Shown here piece by piece: positions 58,569-64,000 of a stretch of 64,000 nucleotides of DNA. Within the stretch, counting starts at the first letter, position 1, and the number at the start of each line of letters is the position of its first letter. The DNA lies in NCBI GenBank assembly GCA_965207585.1, contig CBDBMT010000003.1, forward strand, positions 3,658,001 through 3,722,000, given 5' to 3'. Both the position numbers and the translations under genes were made by a program. The notes beneath the pieces were generated by a model. The model had not been told where the DNA came from. It saw only the letters and a list, made by a program, of their open reading frames with translations, and made no database searches. This DNA comes from Bin87 sp965207585. GTDB taxonomy: Bacteria > Chloroflexota > Dehalococcoidia > Lucifugimonadales > UBA3495.

Positions 58569-59420
58569 TCAGCGCCCCACGAAAGGCGGCATGCCGCGAT
58601 TCTTGTCCAGGAACCACTGCACCGCGATCTTGTGGTCCTCGGTGCGGCGAACGTGCTCCTGGGCCGCCGAGGCCAGTTCCAGCGCCTCGTGGAAGGTGAG
58701 GTCCATGCTCTCGTGCACCAGGTACTTGGTCAGCGAATGGGCGACCGTGGGTCCCCGGGCGATTCGAGTTGCCAGTTCCATAGACCCTTCCATCAGCTGA
58801 TCGTCGGGGAAGCACTTGCTGGCCAGACCGATGCGCACGGCGTCCTCGCCGCCCATCCAGTCCCCGGTGTACTGGAGCAGCAGGGTATTGCTCACGCCGA
58901 TCAGCTTGGGCAACTGCCAGCAACTGCCGTCGCCGGGTATCAGGCCGTTGAGCACAAACCGCTCGGATAGTCGCCCGCTGTCGCCGACAACCCGGATGTC
59001 ACAGGACAGCGCGAGACCGCAACCGACCCCGGCCGCCGGGCCGTTGACCACCGCGATGGACGGCTTTTGCAGGTCATGGATGCGGAGGGGAACGAAGTTG
59101 ACACGGGGGCCGCTCTCCGGGTTTCGCGGGCGCCCCTTCATGTACTCCATCTTGCCCCAGGTCAGAGGTTCCGGCTCCGCCTGCCCCTCGCGCTCTTCGA
59201 TGCGCTGGCGGAAACCGCGCACGTTGGCCCCGGAGCAGAAGGACGGCTCGGTCCCGGTGAGCAGCAGCACGCGCTCTTCCGGGTTGTTTTCGAACTCGTC
59301 CAGCCGCTCGAACATCTCGGCGGCCATGTCGGGACCAAGCGCGTTGCGCGTGGGCGGGTCGTGCATGGTCATCACCAGCACTCCGTCCACGACTTCGGTT
59401 TTGATGAACTCGTAAGCCAT
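58569..59420 (-). CDS. Enoyl-CoA hydratase/isomerase family protein
   Basis: A 283-residue crotonase-fold protein. EPSFCSGANVRGFRQRIEE and VVNGPAAGVGCGLALSCDIRVV are the oxyanion hole segments. FVLNGLIPGDGSCWQLPKLIGV replaces the usual GGG or G-x-x-P-x-x-GG motif, here with GDG. KCFPDDQL fits the later helix. Its insert between strands (REGQAEPEPLTWGKMEYMKGRPRNPESGPRVNFV) is unusually long, so it may act on a substrate bulkier than enoyl-CoA. It shares only the fold with the copy at 20660. ATG 59420 is convincing. Confidence 0.87.
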   Translation of the reverse strand: MAYEFIKTEVVDGVLVMTMHDPPTRNALGPDMAAEMFERLDEFENNPEERVLLLTGTEPSFCSGANVRGFRQRIEEREGQAEPEPLTWGKMEYMKGRPRNPESGPRVNFVPLRIHDLQKPSIAVVNGPAAGVGCGLALSCDIRVVGDSGRLSERFVLNGLIPGDGSCWQLPKLIGVSNTLLLQYTGDWMGGEDAVRIGLASKCFPDDQLMEGSMELATRIARGPTVAHSLTKYLVHESMDLTFHEALELASAAQEHVRRTEDHKIAVQWFLDKNRGMPPFVGR

Positions 59421-59602
59421 ATCAAACGCCTCACTGTGCCCCGAAAAACGCCGGGGCGAACGGATTGACGTGCATTCTACCCAATGGTTCGGACATGCGG
59501 CAAAACCCCGTTTGCCAACAGCCCGGCCATATCCTAAAATCCGGTCAGTTAGCGACCCATGGAAACGAGGCCGGGCCCGGCCTGATAACGAGGAGCCACG
59601 CC

Positions 59603-60040
59603 ATGCAATCCGGCACCATAGTCAACCTGCACATCGCCCGCGTGAAGGGCACCCCTTCCGACCCGGTACAAGAGGCCCGGGCAATTTCGGCCGAAGGGTT
59701 GGACGGCGACCGGAGCCGCAATCCGCGAAATCTCCGGCAAGTCCTGGTCATGGATAAGGAAACCCTCGACCATTATGGATTGGAACCCGGACAGATTAAG
59801 GAAAACATCACGGTCACCGGCATGGACCTCTCAACGGCCCGCCAGGGTCACGTCTTTTTCATCGGCGACCCGGATAACCACGTCACGCTGGAGGTGACCG
59901 GCGACTGCGAGCCGTGCCAGAAAATGGACGCTCTCATACCGGGCTTGCAGAAGGAGATTTTCGGCAAGCGCGGCATCCTGACCGTCGTACTGCAAGGCGG
60001 AGACATCAAAGTCGGGGACTCCATCCGATTGGAACCGTAA
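59603..60040 (+). CDS. MOSC-domain protein
   Basis: A 145-residue stand-alone MOSC domain, the C-terminal module of molybdenum cofactor sulfurases, also found alone in metal-sulfur handling proteins such as YiiM. EGLDGDRSRNPRNLRQVLVMDKETLDHYGLEPGQIKENITVTGMDL matches the family. The conserved Cys is in VTGDCEPCQKMDALIPGLQKEIFGKRGILTVVLQGGDIKVGDSI. AGGAG lies nine bases before ATG 59603. The upstream frame is not coding. It may use a molybdo-enzyme partner, none of which is nearby. Confidence 0.87.
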   Translation: MQSGTIVNLHIARVKGTPSDPVQEARAISAEGLDGDRSRNPRNLRQVLVMDKETLDHYGLEPGQIKENITVTGMDLSTARQGHVFFIGDPDNHVTLEVTGDCEPCQKMDALIPGLQKEIFGKRGILTVVLQGGDIKVGDSIRLEP

Positions 60041-60086
60041 GCTGCGTTCCCAATCGGGGGACGCGGCGCTCATAACCAGGATTTTC

Positions 60087-60145
60087 CTCCCGGCACCGGG
60101 AGCAGGCCCACCCATGCCATGCCGATTGGCGGTTAGCGGTGGGCC
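60087..60145 (+). promoter_or_regulatory. Structured region upstream of amt
   Basis: CTCCCG-GCAC-CGGGAG (60087-60102) is followed by GGCCCACC (60105-60112) pairing with GGTGGGCC (60138-60145), which encloses a small GCC-GATT-GGC hairpin. It may be a terminator after the MOSC gene, or part of the amt leader. Confidence 0.35.
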
Positions 60146-60231
60146 ACAATGCCAGATTCGAGCTGCACTCGATAAACAGCAGCGCATGGTTGCAATGCGG
60201 CGAGCTTGGCGCTCAAGAACGGAGCATGAAG

Positions 60232-61620
60232 ATGCGATTGATATCCGCCCTACCGAATTCGAGATACCGTGTCATAGCGATTGCAGCGGCCCTGATCCTG
60301 CCGGCGCTGGCGTTCATCGCCTGGCCGCACGCAGCGCACGCGTCCGGCGTCGACGGAGAGACGCAGTTCGTACTGAACACGTTTGCGTTCCTGATCTGGG
60401 GCGCGCTGGTGATGTGGATGTGCGCCGGCTTCACCATGCTGGAAGCCGGCTCGGTGCGCACCAAGAACGCCTCCATGATCTGCCTGAAGAACATCGGCAT
60501 CTACTCCATCGCCGGGCTGGCCTTCTTCTTCATCGGCTACAACTTGATGTACAGCAACGTCCAGACGGTTATAGGCACCGTGGTCTGGCCGCTGTACGGC
60601 CCGTCGGCCGATGAGATCGCCCTGCTGGGCGGGGACGAATCGGCATTGGCAGCGGTGATTGACAACGGCTACTCGGTCATGTCCGACTGGTTCTTCCAGA
60701 TGGTCTTCGTCGCTACCACCGCCTCCATCATCTCCGGGGCCATGGCGGAAAGGGTGAAAATGTGGAGCTTCTTCCTGTTCACCCTCCTGATCACAGCGTT
60801 CATCTATCCAATTGTTGGCGCATGGACCTGGGGCGGCGGCTGGCTGTCGGCAATGGGGTTCCAGGACTTCGCCGGTTCGACCATCGTGCACAGCACCGGA
60901 GGTTGGGCAGCCCTGGCCGGCATTCTGGTGGTGGGGCCGAGGCTCGGCAAATTCCGCAGTGATGGCGGAGTTCGCGCGACGCCGCCGTCCAACGTGGTGC
61001 TGGTGACGCTGGGCGTGTTCATCCTGTGGCTGGGCTGGTTCGGTTTCAACGGCGGGTCCCAATTGGCGTTGGGGACGGCCGCCGACGCGGTGGCGATGAG
61101 CGTCGTGCTGATCAACACCAACCTGGCGGCCGCGGCCGGGGTGATAACCGCACTGTCCGTCTCGCGCTTGTTCTTCGGGCGGATTGACCTGATGGTCGGT
61201 CTGAACGGCGGCCTGGCCGGGCTGGTCTCGATCACCGCCGGGCCGGATTTCGTAACCCACATTTGGGCAGTGGTGATCGGCATCATTGGCTCCCTGATCT
61301 GCACGGGCGGCATCAAGCTGCTGGAGATCGTGAAGGTGGACGATGTTGTCGGCGCCGTGCCGGTTCACCTGTTCGCCGGGGTCTGGGGAACCATCGCCGT
61401 CTGCATCGCCTCAGGCGGAAACATCGTCACACAACTGGTAGGCATCCTGTCGGTCGGAGCGTTCGTGTTCGGCGTTTCCTGGGTGGTATGGTTCGCCATT
61501 TCAAAGACCATCGGCCTGCGCGTCACCGAAAGCACCGAGCGCATCGGCCAGGACGCTGCGGAGTTGGGCATGGAGTCGTACCCCGAGTTCGTGCTCATGC
61601 CGGAGATGGACGACGACTAG
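60232..61620 (+). CDS. amt: Ammonium transporter Amt
   Basis: A 462-residue AmtB-type ammonium channel with 11 TM helices after a cleavable signal peptide (RYRVIAIAAALILPALAFIAWPHAAHASG). Family blocks: FLIWGALVMWMCAGFTMLEAGSVRTKNA, FFQMVFVATTASIISGAMAERVK, WGGGWLSAMGFQDFAGSTIVHSTGGWAALAGILVVGPR, WLGWFGFNGGSQLALG, and VHLFAGVWGTIAVCIASGG. The twin His pair is in IVHST and PVHLF. ATG 60232 is chosen over 60226, since GGAG lies only one base before the latter. No glnK partner is adjacent. The C-terminus is short (AAELGMESYPEFVLMPEMDDD). Confidence 0.95.
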   Translation: MRLISALPNSRYRVIAIAAALILPALAFIAWPHAAHASGVDGETQFVLNTFAFLIWGALVMWMCAGFTMLEAGSVRTKNASMICLKNIGIYSIAGLAFFFIGYNLMYSNVQTVIGTVVWPLYGPSADEIALLGGDESALAAVIDNGYSVMSDWFFQMVFVATTASIISGAMAERVKMWSFFLFTLLITAFIYPIVGAWTWGGGWLSAMGFQDFAGSTIVHSTGGWAALAGILVVGPRLGKFRSDGGVRATPPSNVVLVTLGVFILWLGWFGFNGGSQLALGTAADAVAMSVVLINTNLAAAAGVITALSVSRLFFGRIDLMVGLNGGLAGLVSITAGPDFVTHIWAVVIGIIGSLICTGGIKLLEIVKVDDVVGAVPVHLFAGVWGTIAVCIASGGNIVTQLVGILSVGAFVFGVSWVVWFAISKTIGLRVTESTERIGQDAAELGMESYPEFVLMPEMDDD

Positions 61621-61646
61621 GCGTCGCCGAACGTGTGCAATAAATT

Positions 61647-61672
61647 CGGGGGCTAGCCCTGGCAAGCCCCCG
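61647..61672. terminator. Bidirectional hairpin between amt and mmgE
   Basis: CGGGGGCT (61647-61654) and AGCCCCCG (61665-61672) form an 8-bp stem, with ATTGATTTCG on the plus side and GAATTTATTG on the minus. It likely ends both convergent transcripts. Confidence 0.65.
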
Positions 61673-61704
61673 ATTGATTTCGCACCGCTGGGGCGCTTGA
61701 GGAG

Positions 61705-63072
61705 CTAACGCACCAGCGTACCCCGGATCGCCTCGCCAACGTCGCCCACCTGCGTCACGTCCTGCCACTGGCGGACGGCGTCGTCCACACGATCTTCGGG
61801 CAGCACCAGGCCCACGTTGTCGCGGAACTTGCCGGCGATATTGTCCATGCCCCAGGGGTTCGCCTGGCTGCCCAGGATCTGGCCGCGCGGTGTCTCGTGT
61901 TCGATCACGCGGCCGTCGTTCAGGGTCACGCGGATGGGCACGCCCTTGGAAACGGTGCCGCCGCCCCGCTCGAACTTGGACTGGACGCGGATGTTGACCC
62001 GCTCCATCATGTCCACCACGTCGGGGTCGACGATCTTCTCATCGGTGAAGGTGTCGATGTTGATTTCCCCGTCCAACAGAGCGGCGGCCATGTTGTACTT
62101 GGCGCTGAACTTGCCCTTCAGATCGGTTTCGGGCTCCTCGTAGAGCATGACCGTCGAGGCGTAGGACTGAACGATCTCGGCGTTGGCGACGTCCTCGTAG
62201 CCGAACTCGTACTCCCGCATGAGGCCGAACACGCTGTCGAGCATGGCGTGGTTGCCGCCGCAGGACGGGTACTTCTTGATCATCAGCGCGTCCTGCACGC
62301 GGAAGGGCTTGCCCAGCTTGTCGGCGGCTTCCTCAAGGTTCGTGTGCTCGTCGCCGATGACGGTTGCGGTGAAGCCCACCGGGTGTTCCAGGATCTGGTC
62401 GCCGGCAGTGAAACCTCGTTGCGCCAGCTGGGCGGCCATAACGCCGTCGCGACAGGTCATGCCAGCGTGCAGGGGCTTGGTCATGGTGCCAAAGTTGTGA
62501 ATGACGCCGCCGGCCATGGAACCAGCCATGCCGAGGGCCATGGTGGTCTGCTGCTCGTCCAGCTTGAGCAACTTGGCGCAGGCCGCCGCCGCCGCCAGGC
62601 GGCCCAGGATCGCGGTGCTGTGGAACCCCCGGTGCATCTGCTGGGTGTGGTAGTGCGTGGCGTAGTCGACGGCCAGACCGACCTCGCAACCCACCACGTA
62701 GGCTTCCATGAGGTCGCGGCCGGTGGCGCCGATGGTCTCGCCCAATGCCAGCAAAGCGGGGAAGATCGCCACGGTGGGATGCCCGAAACCGCCGAAATCG
62801 TCATAGTCCAGGGCGTGCCCCATGGTGCCGTTCACCAGGGCCGCGTTCACCGCGGAGGTGCGCTCGCCGGTGGCGAGGATGGTCGCCTCCTCGTTGCCAC
62901 CAAGATCACCGGCGTAGTTGCGGATGATGTCGCCCACCTTCTGCGTGGAGCCGGCCAGAATGACTCCGATCACGTCGAAGCAGGACTCGTTAGCCACCCG
63001 GATGGCGTCGGGCGGGATGTCCTCATACGTCGTTTCCACGATCCACTTTGCCACCATTTCAGTTGCGCCCAT
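61705..63072 (-). CDS. MmgE/PrpD family protein
   Basis: A 455-residue MmgE/PrpD protein, the fold of 2-methylcitrate dehydratase, cis-aconitate decarboxylase and related lyases. ALVNGTMGHALDYDDFGGFGHPTVAIFPALLALGE is the hallmark with the conserved Asp and His. GFHSTAILGRLAAAAACAKLLKLDEQQTTMALGMAGSMAGGVIHNFGTMTKPLHAGMTCRDGVMAAQLAQRGFTAG and KKYPSCGGNHAMLD complete it. ATG 63072 follows AAGGAGGT by eight bases, a near perfect ribosome site; the upstream open frame is unused. The substrate may be a citrate-like acid or another dehydratable acid. Confidence 0.92.
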   Translation of the reverse strand: MGATEMVAKWIVETTYEDIPPDAIRVANESCFDVIGVILAGSTQKVGDIIRNYAGDLGGNEEATILATGERTSAVNAALVNGTMGHALDYDDFGGFGHPTVAIFPALLALGETIGATGRDLMEAYVVGCEVGLAVDYATHYHTQQMHRGFHSTAILGRLAAAAACAKLLKLDEQQTTMALGMAGSMAGGVIHNFGTMTKPLHAGMTCRDGVMAAQLAQRGFTAGDQILEHPVGFTATVIGDEHTNLEEAADKLGKPFRVQDALMIKKYPSCGGNHAMLDSVFGLMREYEFGYEDVANAEIVQSYASTVMLYEEPETDLKGKFSAKYNMAAALLDGEINIDTFTDEKIVDPDVVDMMERVNIRVQSKFERGGGTVSKGVPIRVTLNDGRVIEHETPRGQILGSQANPWGMDNIAGKFRDNVGLVLPEDRVDDAVRQWQDVTQVGDVGEAIRGTLVR

Positions 63073-63190
63073 GGTGCGAAACCTCCTTTCGTCGCTTGAT
63101 TTCCCCTGCCGCGCATTAATTCCGCCGATTATGGGGCCACCGCTATGGTACAATTCGCCGCATTAAGCTGAGCTTGCAGGAGTGTCGGCT

Positions 63191-63451
63191 GTGTCCGGTT
63201 CCAATCATACACTTAACTTGATACTAGCCATACTCGTGACCATTTTCTGTTGCCTGCCCCTGGGGATAGTGGCCATTGTTTTCGCCGCCATCGGCATGTC
63301 CCGCGACGGTTCCGGGGATTATGCCGGGGCGGAGGCCGCGGCGCGGAACGCGCGTATTTTCATCTGGATTTCCTTTGGGCTGGGCTTGGGCATATTGCTC
63401 GTTTATATTGCGGCAATACTATTGGGCGTGGTCGGCACCTTCTTCCTCTAG
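63191..63451 (+). CDS. CD225/dispanin-like small membrane protein
   Basis: An 86-residue two-TM protein. HTLNLILAILVTIFCCLPLGIVAIVFAAIGMSRDGSGDYAGAEAAARNARIFIWISFG is a dispanin-like (CD225) pattern: membrane-buried Cys pair in FCCLPLG, then a conserved turn with A-x-x-x-A-R-x-A, then the second helix. I choose GTG 63191 over GTG 63182 because AGGAG sits eight bases ahead of it. The next gene is a DUF2752 protein, which is often seen near such proteins in bacteria. Function in bacteria is unknown. Confidence 0.75.
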   Translation: MSGSNHTLNLILAILVTIFCCLPLGIVAIVFAAIGMSRDGSGDYAGAEAAARNARIFIWISFGLGLGILLVYIAAILLGVVGTFFL

Positions 63452-63488
63452 TGATGGCTGCGTGTTGCGCCGGGGCTGGGGAAGGTAA

Positions 63489-63914
63489 ATGTTGGAGTGC
63501 GGCTCGCGACGGATGCCATCGCCCAAGTTGGTCTGGCCGCCGCTGGTCCTGTTGGGCGCCGCCGGCGCCGGCCTGCTGTACTTTGTTGACCCCAGGGTTC
63601 CGGGCACGTACCCCCCTTGCCTGTTCCTGTTCTTCACCGGCTGTTACTGCCCGGGTTGCGGCACGCTACGGGCCTTGCACCGCCTGTTGCATGGCGATCT
63701 GCGCGGCGCGCTGGCCTACAATACACTGACGGTGGTGACGCTGGCGCTGCTCTCGGCAGTCGGAGCTTATGGCGCGGCGCGAACCTTGGGACGATCGTCG
63801 CTCCCTCGGTTCAATGTTTCCCATCGCGTAGCCTGGGGAGCGCTGGTGGTTATCGTTCTGTTCTGGACGCTACGCAACTTACCAATACCCCCGCTGACGG
63901 TTTTGGCGCCGTGA
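63489..63914 (+). CDS. DUF2752 membrane protein
   Basis: A 141-residue protein of DUF2752, with three TM helices. The hallmark FTGCYCPGCGTLRALHRLLHGDLRGALAYNTLTVV is present. GGGGAAGGT lies just ahead of ATG 63489, 37 bases after the dispanin-like gene; the pair recurs in other bacteria. Its Cys residues in CYCPGCG may bind metal or form a disulfide. The function of the family is not known. Confidence 0.85.
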   Translation: MLECGSRRMPSPKLVWPPLVLLGAAGAGLLYFVDPRVPGTYPPCLFLFFTGCYCPGCGTLRALHRLLHGDLRGALAYNTLTVVTLALLSAVGAYGAARTLGRSSLPRFNVSHRVAWGALVVIVLFWTLRNLPIPPLTVLAP

Positions 63915-63929
63915 ACGCCGCTGCAAGCT

Positions 63930-63957
63930 GACCCCGGTTGCCCGGATTCCGGGGGTC
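63930..63957. terminator. Hairpin after the DUF2752 gene
   Basis: GACCCCGG (63930-63937) pairs with CCGGGGGTC (63949-63957), one base bulged, followed by TGCTAGACTTTCT. A probable terminator for the two-gene dispanin-DUF2752 unit. Confidence 0.55.
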
Positions 63958-64000
63958 TGCTAGACTTTCTGCGTCGCACGGGCCTTCCCGGTCGACGACC

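Overview
The window is GC-rich and gene-dense. The repertoire looks like an uncultured Chloroflexota bacterium, perhaps Dehalococcoidia or SAR202-like. The clues are three luciferase-like (LLM) flavin monooxygenases, three CaiB/BaiF CoA-transferases, a DUF1501/DUF1800 pair, an F420-type PPOX protein, a glycolate-oxidase cluster, and a 23S rRNA gene with no 16S or 5S beside it. This placement is an inference from gene content; no phylogeny was run.

Layout. 1-4 kb: 3' end of a gamma-glutamyltransferase, a small membrane protein, a HAD-type dehalogenase and an LLM oxidoreductase. 4.1-7.9 kb: pstC-pstA-pstB-phoU without pstS; PstC carries an inserted fibronectin-III-like domain. 7.9-10.8 kb: siroheme sulfite/nitrite reductase plus hemD. 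Ahead of these lies a perfect promoter, a (near-)leaderless 22-codon ORF with five Cys codons, and mutually exclusive RNA hairpins ending in an intrinsic terminator. I read this as a cysteine-responsive ribosome-mediated attenuator, the most exciting element here. 10.8-21.4 kb (minus strand): cupin, RadC, two tandem kinase-like paralogues, a TPP enzyme, an alpha/beta hydrolase with Thr in the nucleophile position, a PPOX protein, nnr, acpS, metF and an enoyl-CoA hydratase. 21.6-26.7 kb: a dual-specificity phosphatase, two paralogous tiny zinc ribbons, a JAMM peptidase, a cation/Ca exchanger, leuB and an unknown protein.

26.8-35.2 kb (plus strand): DUF1501, DUF1800, an NHL beta-propeller, glcD, two tiny membrane proteins (the second frameshifted), glcE and glcF. 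A convergent glyoxylate aminotransferase follows, giving a glycolate-to-glycine route. 36.5-42 kb (minus): an SDR with degenerate active-site residues, then trpD-C-F-B followed by an exported HNH nuclease lipoprotein where trpA might be expected. 42-45.5 kb: amidohydrolase, oligopeptidase B and an SRPBCC protein. 45.7-54.2 kb (plus): an accessory catabolic cluster of CaiB/BaiF transferases (one frameshifted), LLM oxidoreductases, an IsdG-type monooxygenase, two Uma2 paralogues and a membrane protein with 32-residue repeats. 54.2-58.5 kb (minus): an A/T-richer unknown gene, initiator tRNA-Met and 23S rRNA with a long processing stem and its own promoter. 58.5-64 kb: enoyl-CoA hydratase, MOSC, ammonium transporter, MmgE/PrpD, dispanin-like and DUF2752 proteins.

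Several short palindromic repeat families are scattered between genes. In at least three cases they supply the stop codon, and in two the last codons, of the adjacent gene. No transposase, CRISPR array or phage gene was seen.
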